Assembly (NCBI RefSeq): GCF_950295315.1
Contig: NW_026647319.1
Location: forward strand, 62,001 to 126,000
Length of the DNA stretch: 64,000 nt
Origin: Erinaceus europaeus
Taxonomy: Eukaryota; Chordata; Mammalia; Eulipotyphla; Erinaceidae
Direction: 5' to 3'
Part shown: positions 44,286-54,330 of the stretch, piece by piece
How the letters are laid out: every line of letters starts with the position of its first letter
Position numbering within the stretch: position 1 is the first letter of the stretch
Translations under genes and position numbers: made by a program
The notes under the pieces: model-generated
Seen by the model: the letters and a program-made list of their open reading frames with translations, nothing else
Told to the model about the DNA's origin: nothing
Database searches by the model: none

Positions 44286-44735
44286 GAAACTAACCCAGCC
44301 CTGGAATCTCACTTCCATACCTTTTATCCTTCTCACACTCCCACAGGTGAGAAACTCACTACTTTCCAAAATTGTTCTGCTAGTCCAGAGTAATTGTCAG
44401 AAATTTCTATATGTTGAACACAAATAAGCTACCTTATGAGCTATCTATTTGCTTTATTTCCTCCTACTTTCTTTCATTATCAGTATGGACCTGGAAGGTG
44501 GAAGGCAGTTACCTATATACAAATCTATGTTGCCTCACCCCCCATCTCGTTTTGGAAGCTTCCTCTGGCTGCTGTGGGCAGAATTAAGTGTATCCTGTCT
44601 TGGACACTCATTGGAGGCCCCTCTGTTTGTGCATTCTTCACATTTCTGTAATGTACTATTTTAATGAAAAGCACTGACATTTGACAGAGTCAAATAAACT
44701 AAGAATCTATTCCAGACTGTCTTTCTCTGGGTGTA
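44286..44735. other. unassigned sequence
   Basis: Nothing recognised apart from two overlapping 71-codon frames with no family. Confidence 0.4.
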
Positions 44736-44737
44736 AA

Positions 44738-44900
44738 CTGACATTACCACAGTCCTCTAATTTCTTATCTGTAGAATGGGTGTGATAAAAGCCCAAATCT
44801 GATAATAGGCCTAAAGCTTATATGATAGAGGTATAGGGCTTCTCATAGAGCTGGGTTAACAGTAAGTGCTCAGTCAATATCAGCAAAGAGAGTGACATGT
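44738..44900 (+). repeat. MIR relic
   Basis: The blocks ctaatttcttatctgtagaa, tgggtgtgataa and aacagtaagtgctcagtcaa follow MIR order. Confidence 0.7.
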
Positions 44901-45099
44901 CTTCCACTGAGTGGTAAATCTCTTCAGAGAAAAGAACATCTATAAGATCTCTTTTTTAAATCCCCAGCCCCTGTGACACAATAAATGCCTTAAGAGAGAA
45001 AATTTACTAATGATATAATTAAATACTGAATGAGAGCTGCTAAAATGGTGGCTAGGAGAAATGGGACTGGAAGGTCATCTGCCTCATCTCAAATCCCTT

Positions 45100-45300
45100 T
45101 ACCACCTGTTGCTTTCTGTGTGGTCCTGAGGAAAGAGCTTGACTTCTGCAGGTTTTAGTTTACTCTTGGGTAGAATGGAATTGCTCCTATGGTGATTTGG
45201 GAATGTCAGATAATATAATGCAGGAAAAGAACTTATAACAAAAACTCAGGACTATAATCACAATGATTATTATTGCTACCATTGTTATTAAGAGAATCCC
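45100..45300 (+). repeat. MIR relic
   Basis: The blocks tgtgtggtcctgaggaaag, cttgggtagaatggaattg and attattattgctaccattgt follow MIR order. Confidence 0.65.
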
Positions 45301-45912
45301 TCAACATGCTCCAATGATTCCTGCAATAAGAGGCTTTCTTGGAATATATTTTCTCATGGAGAAGCCATCTCTCTGTCTCTGTTTCCTACTTCCCACTCCT
45401 AGATACTTTGGGAAATACATAGCCAGGGGACAGCTGGGAATTTGGGACTAGTCTAACAGAAAAATGGAAACCTACCCTAGAAGTATACACATAGTAAATC
45501 CTGTGGCTACACTAAACTGTGCACAGTTAACATTTTCTTTAATATCATTAACCAGAACTTTCCCCTTCCCCACCTACATGACTGTAGCATGTTAGGTGCA
45601 GACTTAAAGTCCTAAATATGGAGACTACAGGACCCAAAAGACATGAGAGAATGCCTTGTGTCTGAACTAAGCAGGGGGGAATCCATAAATACCAATGTCC
45701 CGAGACATCAATATTTATACTTAGAGAAGTCTCTTCTTACTACTACACTTAGCTCTCTAATACCTCAGAAACTTGGCCTTGATAGTCTCCCTCTAAGTTA
45801 AAGCTTATGGACAAACCTGAACACCTGGAGCTTTCCTCATATCTGTCTCAAGAGATGAAACTACTTGAAGGCTGACTTTCCTACTGTCTATTATGTGAAG
45901 GGAACACCATTC
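45301..45912. other. unassigned sequence
   Basis: Nothing recognisable in about 600 bp. Confidence 0.4.
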
Positions 45913-45914
45913 AA

Positions 45915-46090
45915 GGACATAGGGCAAAACACGGACACAGACTAAAATTCCTGCTCTTATAACTATGAGTTCTTACAGAACTCATAGTTCTGTAAGGTGA
46001 GAGAGACAACACCCAAAAGGTCATATTAGTTAGTGTAAAATTACAGTCAAGAGTGTTCTAAAGAAACCTAGGATACTATGACATTATATG
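45915..46090 (-). repeat. L2 relic with internal palindromes
   Basis: The phrase acacagactaaaattcctgc and ggtgagagagacaacacc fit the antisense L2 3' region (caaaaatccctgccctcatgg). Perfect inverted repeats aactatgagttct/agaactcatagtt (45961-45973, 45977-45989) and cttacagaac/gttctgtaag (45972-45981, 45987-45996) overlap inside it. Confidence 0.65.
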
Positions 46091-46157
46091 AACAAAGTTA
46101 TTTGTCTACAAGTACAGAAAAAACCTTCCATTGGTAGCTTACAAAAGCAATAGAAAG

Positions 46158-46425
46158 GAGAGTTGGGTGGTAGCGCAGCAAGTTAAGCGCACATGGCGCA
46201 AAGCACAAGGATTGGCGTAAGGATTGTGGTTTGAGCCCCGGCTCCCCACCTGCAGGGGAGTCGCTTCACAGGTGGTAAAGCAGGTCTGCAGGTGTCTATC
46301 TTTCTCTCGCCCTCTGTCTTCCCCTCCTCTCTCCATTTCTCTCTGTCCTATCCAACAACGACAACAATAATAACTACAACAAGGGCAACAAAAGGGAAAG
46401 TAAATAAATATTTTTTAAAAATCAA
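46158..46425 (+). repeat. type 2 tRNA-derived SINE, full length
   Basis: Head gagttgggtggtagcgcagc, B-box-like ggtttgagccccggctccc, CAACGACAACAATAA middle, and caaaagggaaagtaaataaa tail. Confidence 0.92.
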
Positions 46426-46454
46426 TAGACAGAACTTACTTAGACAAAAGGAAT

Positions 46455-46598
46455 AAGAAGGCTAGGGATGACTCAGCAGATAGAACACAAGCTTTGTATA
46501 CATGAGGCACCAGGTTTAATCCCCAGTATCACATATAACAGAGTAGTAATATGATTTCTTACTCATAAAAATGAATAAATAAATCTTTAAGAAAGAAA
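46455..46598 (+). repeat. older tRNA-derived SINE
   Basis: The head gggatgactcagcagataga and ggcaccaggtttaatcccca (B-box-like) precede an AAATAAAT tail. Confidence 0.75.
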
Positions 46599-47009
46599 CT
46601 TAAAATGAAAATGGAACATTGTAAACCATAGAGTGGCACTCTGATCTTTCTCCCTTTCATTATAACAGAGTAGTAAATTAAAAAGGGAATGGAGATTCAT
46701 ATGGAAAAGTAATGTCAGCCGGACAAATAGCATGTGCAAAGGCCCCGTGGTAGGAGGGAATAAGGCTTATCAGAGGGACTTAATGGTGATTTATTTGATT
46801 TTAAGAACAAATCAGAGGGACTGAAAGGCGATTTACTTGATTTTAAGAACAAAGGTAAGTTTCAAAATCAGACTGGAAGAGAGAGTGAGTTCAGACGATG
46901 GTAGCACATGGTCACCCTAACAAATACAGTTTGCAGGGGGCCAGGTGGTAGTGCACCTGGTTAAGTGCACACATTACAGTGTGCAGGGACCTGGGTTCAA
47001 GCCCTGGTC

Positions 47010-47465
47010 TGTTGGGAAATTGTGCAGATGCGGTCACATCCACCATGTTGTCCCCTCAGGATATTGTCAATTCCTGCGAGAGTTGAAACTCTATTCCCAG
47101 AGTGCCTTGTTCCACTATGTTGTCCCCTCAGGGTATTGTCAATTCCTGCGAGAGTTGAAACTCTATTCCCGGAGTGCCTTTCCTGACCAATCCTGTCTCG
47201 ACTTCCACTTCCAGTTTTTATCCTATAAAGCCTGCTGCTGCAGTGGGTCCAGTCTCTTTTTGCCCCTTTTCACTTCCGTGACTGGACACAGAGAAGGGTC
47301 GCTGCGCATAGCAAGAGGCGGCCATTTTGCTAGCTCCATGCACTCTCACCCAACTTTGAGGTGCCCTCGTGAATAAAGATTTGTGTTGTGTTCCCTCTCT
47401 GCTCCGATCTCCTCTCTCTCCTCTGTGGCACAACCTGACACCTCTCACCTGAACAGGGACCAGCA
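47010..47465 (+). repeat. 5' LTR (type A)
   Basis: 456 bp, TGTTGGGAAATTG to GGGACCAGCA. U3 holds a two-copy 72-bp direct repeat (47039-47110; 47111-47182). A TATA box (tataaag) is at 47224-47230 and a polyadenylation signal (aataaa) at 47372-47377. Confidence 0.85.
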
Positions 47466-47467
47466 TA

Positions 47468-47486
47468 TGGCGCACCAACATGGGAC
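47468..47486 (+). promoter_or_regulatory. primer-binding site, lysine-tRNA-like
   Basis: The sequence tggcgcaccaacatgggac sits 2 nt after the LTR terminal CA and matches the tRNA-Lys(1,2)-type site of class II retroviruses with about three changes. Confidence 0.75.
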
Positions 47487-47538
47487 CTAACCCGCCCATC
47501 CCCCAGATAAGTAAACACCACTTGGCTACCCATCTGCC

Positions 47539-47820
47539 ATGGGCTGCCTTCCTACTTATGAAGAGGTTTCCCAAAGCCCTGTCTTTCTTCATGAGACAGT
47601 TTCTCTGTCTCTAGAACATTTTGCTCTGGGCCACACCTTGGTTCCTTATGACCGTGATCGAAGGGTTTGGGAGATGTGCGGAGATTTCCCCGGGACTTTC
47701 TGGACTCCCTCTCCTGTGTTTCCCATGGAGAAGGATGACTCAAACTTGCAGAGCCTTATCCAGTACCTTGGAAGTCCCCAAGAATGGAGACACATGGTTA
47801 GTTCTACCCTCCTGATTTGA
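47539..47820 (+). pseudogene. short ERV frame in gag position
   Basis: A 93-codon open frame begins about 50 nt after the primer-binding site. Its start, M-G-C-L-P-T, fits the N-myristoylation pattern (G at 2, T at 6) used by retroviral Gag matrix proteins. The rest has no family I recognise and no downstream capsid or nucleocapsid motif. It is either a remnant of gag or a chance frame. Confidence 0.4.
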
Positions 47821-48306
47821 TTCTTTCTTCGATGGTATACGTTTTTTTAAAAATGGGTGCCTGCAGCAATCCTGCAGGAACAGTCAGAACTACCATAGCT
47901 GGAAATTTGAGGCTTTTTTTGAAGTAGGACGCCCTCCAGAGACTCATAATGTGGCAAAGCAGGATCTAAATAATCTGGTTCAAAGTGCCTTAAAAAAAAA
48001 AAAACTCCCTACTGCTTCTCTCCCCCCCCCACTCTCTCCGAATATCTTAAGTTTGCTGTCTGCTTTCAGTTGTGTTTTGTAAGAGAGTGATTTGAATGAC
48101 TGAATTTTTGTATGACCCATTTTTTTCTCTGAGTATTCAGAAACTTAATTGACTTTATAACCAAAAAAAAAAAAAAAAAAGCTAGACGCAGCCATGATTT
48201 CTGGAGACATCCAGAAACAGTCTAAAAAATGTTTTTTTTTTTCTCTTTTGATTTTTTTTTTATGACTTGGCATAAATGTGAAACGTTTAATCTTGAAAAC
48301 TGTATG

Positions 48307-48380
48307 AGTATGGGTAGGGGAGATAGCACAATGGTTATGCTAATGATTCTCAAGCTTGAGGCTTCTAACCATGGTTCTTC
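48307..48380 (+). repeat. older-type tRNA-derived SINE fragment inside the ERV
   Basis: The phrase ggggagatagcacaatggtt with atgctaatgattctcaag is the tRNA-like head also seen reversed at 1100 and 42990. Confidence 0.6.
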
Positions 48381-48683
48381 TATTGAGCTTATACTGTTTA
48401 AACAACCTTGAAATCATACTAGAAGGGACTTCCAAAATTATAAAGGGACTTGAATTATAATCAAGTTATCAATTATAGTAAACTTCTAATCTGCTACAAG
48501 TTTTGTTTCACAAGTAAGTGAATTACAGCTGTCATCTTCCCATGAAAAAGTATCTGCTCAAATGGAATTCCCAGAAATCCATTTGGACCCCTGTCCTCCA
48601 ACATTGCCCCCCCGAAACCAATGATGTGACCTGACATGACCTGAAGAAACTGATTCACTGACTCCAAAGCTCACTCTCTATAG

Positions 48684-49206
48684 ATGAGTGGAATTATAGT
48701 GGTTGACCTTCCCCATCAAGACAGACTGCAGTGTTTCATCCCCTGGCATTTCTTCAGTGGTCATCTGCTTTGGACTGATGCTGGTACACCTTTGGACACT
48801 CCTTTTACACTACTGGACTTCTCGAGGACTGACTATAGCAGTCCATGGACCTTTCCACCAGCTGTCTTGGGACTCTAAGGCTATGCTTCCCCCCCACCAC
48901 CTGCAGGCCCTTCCCCCAGAGGTAGGAAATGTCCCCCCTTCACCTGATAGGCCCTGTCCTCAGAGGCAGGAAATGCTCCCTTCGCCTGCAGGCCCTGCTC
49001 CTAGAGGCAGGAAATGCCCCAGAGGCAGAAAATGCCCCCAGAGGCAGGAAACACCCTTTGAGGCAAGAAATGTTCCTTCACCCAGAAAGCCTTCCCTTGA
49101 CATCAAGCTGGTTCTTGCTGCTCTCTTACTTATTTCTCCCTGTCTTGTGCCAGTTCTTTTGAAAATGCCTGCACGATATAGGTTTCTGCTCACCCCACAC
49201 TCCTGA
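48684..49206 (+). pseudogene. ERV 3' internal remnant with short repeats and a hydrophobic stretch
   Basis: Overlapping open frames cover this region. One (48703-49206) ends with a hydrophobic segment, LVLAALLLISPCLVPVLL, where an envelope transmembrane anchor would sit, but no fusion peptide, disulphide motif or other env landmark is visible. An imperfect repeat of cagaggcaggaaatg occurs about five times at 48913-49065. It is too degraded for a firm identity. Confidence 0.35.
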
Positions 49207-49223
49207 TACTATGGCCATTAGTT

Positions 49224-49240
49224 AAAAAGAAAGGAGGAAA
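49224..49240 (+). promoter_or_regulatory. polypurine tract of the ERV
   Basis: The run aaaaagaaaggaggaaa ends directly against the TG of the 3' LTR, as expected for the plus-strand primer. Confidence 0.8.
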
Positions 49241-49677
49241 TGTTGGTTTGCTTCTAATTCTGCTTCTAAGACCCCTTCTGTTTTGACCATCACTTTAGGT
49301 TTGCTTGCATTGCTTAACACTGTGGTCTATTTACATAATCATTGTTTTGTTTGAGACCCACACTGGTTTAATTCCCACTGGTTCGAGCTCTTTTTCCACT
49401 CCACCTCCTCTCCTAGTTACATCCTGTTTTCCACTGTTTAATACCCACTGGTTTGCATGCTCTTTCCTTCTCCCCACCCTCTTCTGACCTGACACTTGCG
49501 CCTCAGGAGATATAAAGGACAGGATTTTCTAATGAGTAGAGATTAGATTGATTGCACTGCATTCTCGCTCATCAATAAAGATTGAACTGTGTTCCCAGCT
49601 CAGCTGTGAGTCCCTGGTCATCTGTCTCCTGCTCACGAAGCTAGCCAGGCATATTGGCACCTGAACAGGGACTGGCA
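49241..49677 (+). repeat. 3' LTR (type B), different from the 5' LTR
   Basis: 437 bp, TGTTGGTTTGC to GGGACTGGCA. TATA (tataaa) is at 49511-49516 and aataaa at 49574-49579. Only the ends (tgttgg; cacctgaacagggac) and the short zone after aataaagatt resemble LTR A. U3 is unrelated by eye. Confidence 0.85.
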
Positions 49678-49904
49678 CTGGTCCCCACCTGCAGGGGGAA
49701 AACTTCACAAGTGGTGATGCAGTGGTGTCTCTCTGTCTTTTCCCCTCTCTCTCTATCTCCACCTCCCCTTTCAATTTCTCATGGTCTCTATCCAATAATA
49801 AATAAATAAAATATTAAAAAACAAATATTTTAATTTTGAGAGCAAAGAAAAACCATTGAAATTTTATAAGCAGAGAATTGTCAGATTTTTCTTTTCTTTT
49901 CTTT

Positions 49905-50148
49905 TTTTGCCTCCAGGGTTATCACTGAGGCCTGGTGCCAACACTGGGAATCCACTGCTCCTGGCAGCCATTTTTTTCCCCTCAATTGTTGTTATTGCTT
50001 TTGATGGATAGGACAGAGAAATTGATAGATGAGGGAGGACAAAGGGGAAGAAAGACACTTGCTAGGGGCTCGAGCCAGGATCTTTGCACAAGTCCTACTG
50101 CTTCGCACTATGTGCACTTAACCCTGTGCACTACTGCCAGACCCCCGC
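49905..50148 (-). repeat. type 3 tRNA-derived SINE
   Basis: In reverse: module first (gcctccagggttatcactga, gaatccactgctcctggca), then gataggacagagaaattgat, and the head at 50110-50146. It lies inside the L2 relic, between cagatttttc and cagatttttt. Confidence 0.85.
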
Positions 50149-50479
50149 CAGATTTTTTTATGTCAAGAAGATCAGAAGAGACAAGACTGAAAACCATTTG
50201 GAAGATTTTTTCAGATAGGCAAGGATGGTGGTAGCATGGGATCAGTGTGGTAGGTAGTGAAAGTGAAGAAAGCTGGATCCACCAGAGAAACTGACATGAG
50301 AAAACAATATTTCAGTTCTGAAAGTAAGAAGTGAATAATTTCACTTATTGACATGGGAATTTAAAATTCTGATGAGTTAGACAAAGTTTATTCAGGCAAT
50401 TTTACTGAGCAAGGCTAAAGACAATTATAAATCCGTAATGTCAATTTACAAACTTAGTATATTCACATGATTTTTGAAA

Positions 50480-51060
50480 AGAACTTTTGTGTACTATTAA
50501 TGAGAATGTAAAATGGTGGCCAGTACAGAAAACAGTATGGAAGTTGCTAAAACAAACAAACAAACAAACAAACAAAAAAAAACAGAACCATCAAATGATC
50601 CAGCAATTCTACTCAGTAAAACACCAAAGCAACCCAAATGCCCACTGCCAGATTAATCAAGAAACAAAATATGACGTGCATACAATTGAATTTTTTAGCC
50701 TTAAGAGGGAAAAAAATATGGTATGTGCTGCAATACCAATAAATCTTGAGAACATTATTCTCAGTAAAAAAAAGATAATCACAATAAGCTGCTATATGAG
50801 TCTACTTTCATGAGATTCTTAGATTAGTCAGATCCATAAAACAAAAATGTAGAATGATGCTTTCCAGGTACTTACAGAATGAGGAAAGAAGAACGGCTCT
50901 TTAAAAACAATAGATGTTGTGTTCTAAAAGATAAAAGAATACTGGAGGTAAATAGTAAATAGTAGTGATAGTAGCATATAATGAATCTTTAATACCACTA
51001 AACTTTATACATAAAAATAGTTAAAAGGTATTTTACTACAATAAAGATACTGGGGAAAAT
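50480..51060 (+). repeat. old L1/HAL1 3' region
   Basis: The blocks attaatgagaatgtaaaatg, aatgatccagcaattctact and ccaaagcaacccaaatgccc are ORF2-end sequence, then ataccactaaactttataca. A (CAAA)n run interrupts at 50549-50572. Confidence 0.8.
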
Positions 51061-51194
51061 AACTAACACACATTAAATGACTCATTCTGAAAAGCAGAAG
51101 ATGAAACTGTCGCAGCTCTCACTGGAATGTATAATTCCATAGTAAAAAAATTCAAATTATCCAAGCTCCCCCCCACCCTTAGCAGCATCACAGT

Positions 51195-51315
51195 TGGCTT
51201 TAGAATTGTATCACAGTCAAATAAGCGTAGATTCAAATCTCAGCTGAGTCATTTCCTACCAAGTGACTAGTAAGGCCTTTACAGTGGTTCTCATTTTTCT
51301 CATCAGTTCAATTTC
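51195..51315 (+). repeat. MIR relic
   Basis: The phrases gattcaaatctcagctgagt and cagttcaatttcttcttc follow MIR order. Confidence 0.65.
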
Positions 51316-51487
51316 TTCTTCTATGAAATTGAAAAAATCCTTATAGGGCTATTTGTAGGACATGAAGTTAGGAGTAAAGGTATATAACTTGCTTACTACT
51401 AAATCAACTGTACGTTTTTTTTTTTTTTTTACTTTTATTTTTGTTATGAAACTCTACCCAGTAGGAATAGATGATGATTATTTCTTT

Positions 51488-51765
51488 TTTAAAAAATATT
51501 TATTTAGTGTCTTTTGTTGCCCTTGTTGTTTTATTGTTGTAGTTATTATTGTTGTCGTCATTATTGGATAGGACAGAGAGAAATGGAGAAAGGAGGGGAA
51601 GACAGACAGGAGGAGAGAAAGATAGACACTTGCAGACCTGCTTCACTGCCTATGAAGCGACTCCCATGCAGGTGGGGAGCCGGGGACTTGAACCAGGATC
51701 CTTTCAGCAGTCCTTGCACTTTGCGCCACCTGCGCTTAACCCGCTGTGCTACAGCCCAACTCCTT
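51488..51765 (-). repeat. type 2 tRNA-derived SINE, full length
   Basis: The reversed head ends ctacagcccaactcc. The exact 18-bp target duplication gatgatgattatttcttt lies at 51470-51487 and 51766-51783. Confidence 0.97.
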
Positions 51766-51783
51766 GATGATGATTATTTCTTT

Positions 51784-52088
51784 GGAGATGGGAAAGCTGA
51801 ACTTTGTCTCCATCTCTAGCAGAGTGGGCTATCTTTGACAGGCTCAGAACAGGATGAGTACTACCTTTCAAAAGGATAGAATATAATATAGTGTAATCAA
51901 CATTTTCTGGGGTGACAATTTGTAGAAAGAAGTGCATTTAATATTTTGAGTCAGTAATACATGCTATTTTCTGTTCAGTTTTATTTGATTAAAAATAATG
52001 TCATGACTCAACAAAGTGATTTCCTGGGATCATAACCCATAGTTCAAAAAAATACCAGATTAGGGAGTTCACACACACGTCTTTCCAG
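51784..52088. other. unassigned sequence
   Basis: Nothing recognisable. Confidence 0.4.
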
Positions 52089-52089
52089 G

Positions 52090-52330
52090 AAGTCTTCCCC
52101 AGAATACACTCACCCTACAGAGGTTGTTCCTACACTTGACTTTTCTTGGCTCTTACAATTCCAAGCTCTGTCTCACCGTTTATTCACAACTCTTTCCTTG
52201 CCTCTTTAGATACATTTATTATTGAGGTAGACTTCTGTTCTACCCTTCTCAACTCTATCATTTCATTTTATGCAGGATACCTGTCAGAAATTGTGCCAAC
52301 TCTGTGCCATGTGACGCTCAAAGGATGGGT
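52090..52330 (+). repeat. possible L2 relic
   Basis: The phrase caggaagtcttccccagaat with gaggttgttcctacactt resembles the sense L2 3' region (aggccttccctgacc type). Weak match. Confidence 0.35.
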
Positions 52331-54230
52331 AGGGTGAGGCTCTTCCAGATTTCCCTGCAGGCTGGTCAGGAGCTCAAAGTAGGGGAGTAGAGCACACAAC
52401 TTTCATTGTGAAGCCCCTGAAGTTTCATGAGCAAAGAAGAAGAATGATCAGACCTTTTCCCCATGCTGATCAAACTTCTTGGCAACAGAATAAAGCTTTG
52501 TTACCTATGGAGAGAGCAATGAATCTTAGAAGGCTCTGCTCTGAGAAATCATGTCTTTGGACAGAAAGCTCACCCTCACTTAGAACTGTGCAGAGAATCA
52601 GATAAAAATCTATGAAAGTACTTAATTCCAGCCAGCATGGTGGAAAGTAGCAACACACAGGAGATTTTTGAATACTTGGCATCAAAATCAACAACAGAAA
52701 AATCTACCATTCTTATTCATATTAATAGCATGTTAAGATGGTAATTCTTTGACTATATTGAATGAGACAAAAATAGTTATTCTCACTGGTCATTCTACAG
52801 CTCTTATGAGAGACTTTTTGTTGTTGTTGTTGTTATTTTGACTAAAATTGGAAGCTTTATTCCTATCTCTACCATGTGGTTCCCACAACTGGGAATGCCT
52901 CAAAGGTTAGCATGCAGGTAGACTGAGGGAAAAAAAGAAAGAAATTCACAGGGATTCTCCCCTATTTCTCCAGCTACAGGTCCTCTGGACATACAGGTTT
53001 CCTTTGGCTGAGGATACAGGTGCTTTTACAAATATTATTACTGTTGCCATCAGCCACAATTGCAGCTTCTGGACTGTGCTTCTAGCTAGAGTAGAAGAGG
53101 AAGAAAACAACACAAGAAAAAAAATAATAAAGGGAATTGTTCCTATTCTCTCCTTTCTGATCCTCCTCCCCACTCCTTGGATCACAAGTCAGGGCTTCTC
53201 TCAGGTACTTTCTCTCTTCACCCAAGTACTGTCTCAGGATTCATGTCTTCTTTAAACCTAAGGTAGGAGTAAAGGATGTAAAAATCTCTGGAAACTCCTG
53301 GTCTCAGTTTTACCTAGAGTTTTTGTCTCATTGCCTAATCTACCTAAGACCACTGGCTTTTCAGAGTTCTCAGTTATAAGCTCTGTGAATTTCTGTGCAG
53401 GGTTTTGGGCTATAACTTGCAGAAGAAATAAGACATAGGGTACTTATGCTACCTTAATGAGCACCAGAATTTTCAGGAAACTTTTTTTCAGTTCATCGTA
53501 TTATATTCACTCACTATGACACCTTATAATCCACAACTGATATCTATAAAATGCTAGGTTAAATAGATTTTCTCAGACAACACCAAGTATCCATTATTTC
53601 ATATACATATAATGAAGAAAAAACATAACTGCTTTTTACATTGAGAACAGGTATAGAGGGATTTCAACACTTGTCCTTGAGTTGGGAATGAACTATGACT
53701 AATAGCTGATACTTTGTTCTTTAGGAATAGTTAAAATGCCTATTACTTCATTCTATTGACTCTGTCACACATGTGTTTGGGGGCAATGAATATAACCTCC
53801 ATGTTTTCAGAACACATTTTTTTAAACATCTGCCTTGATAATGTAGCTATGTGTTTGAATCTCTAGTTTTAACTCATACTATACTGTCATATCCTCTTAT
53901 AATAGACAATGCATTTTAAAATTAAGTAAATCAGAGTGTATTTCCAAGACACACATCCATTTGTAAAGGTCAACTAGTTTCCAAAACCATTGTTCACTAA
54001 ACCAAAAGGAAAGTCATCTACACCTCTAAAACTTATTAGAGGGCCAGTCATGATTCTAGATACATTCTGTGCTTGAATACTCACAGACTGAGCTGGTAAA
54101 ATACTGATAAGAATGAGCTAAGTTCCAGGAAATGTTGTGAAATGATTTGGTATTTGAGAACATTAGCAATCAAGACTTATTAGAAATGATAATAGAGATA
54201 TTTGCATAATATGTGTCACACAAAATGTTC
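52331..54230. other. unassigned sequence, repeat-poor
   Basis: About 1.9 kb without a SINE or L1. Open frames under 85 codons (for example 53004-53255) have no recognisable motif. Confidence 0.4.
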
Positions 54231-54234
54231 ATAT

Positions 54235-54330
54235 TCAATTTATCACTCATTTTTATAGTCAACATTGATTGTCTATGATGTGTCAGTCATTTCCTAGCTA
54301 GTCTCCATTTCAGGAATTGTGTGAAATCCT
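54235..54330 (-). repeat. possible MIR relic
   Basis: The phrase gtctatgatgtgtcagtcat is weakly like antisense MIR (ctactatgtgccaggcac). Confidence 0.4.

Larger units (their letters stand above)
47010..49677 (+). mobile_element. endogenous-retrovirus-like LTR element, class II features, mismatched LTRs
   Basis: It has a 6-bp target duplication ctggtc (47004-47009; 49678-49683) inside a SINE. It starts TGTTGGG and ends GGCA. A primer-binding site is at 47468-47486 and a polypurine tract at 49224-49240. Internal length is only about 1.75 kb, and I find no reverse transcriptase, integrase or intact gene, so it is a non-autonomous or heavily deleted provirus. The 6-bp duplication and lysine-tRNA-like primer site point to the ERVK-like (class II) group. 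Confidence 0.85.
46938..49828 (+). repeat. type 1 tRNA-derived SINE split by an LTR element
   Basis: The SINE head is at 46938-47009 and the rest at 49678-49828. The SINE phrase around the break, read across, is continuous apart from the duplicated ctggtc. Confidence 0.9.
46690..50280 (-). repeat. L2 relic split by nested insertions
   Basis: Ancient L2-like antisense sequence is visible in three pieces: 46690-46937 (tagcatgtgcaaaggccccg), 49832-49895 (accattgaaattttataagc, agagaattgtcagattttt) and 50150-50280 (aagactgaaaaccatttgg). A 42-bp tandem duplication lies at 46769-46852 (starts atcagagggact). The first gap holds a SINE plus ERV, the second a SINE. Confidence 0.7.

Noticed and set aside
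47010..49677. Intact retrovirus
   Set aside because: Internal length is about 1.75 kb with no recognisable reverse transcriptase, protease, integrase or complete envelope frame.
53004..53255. 83-codon frame with a hydrophobic segment
   Set aside because: No family resemblance and no supporting signals; frames of this size are frequent in non-coding DNA.
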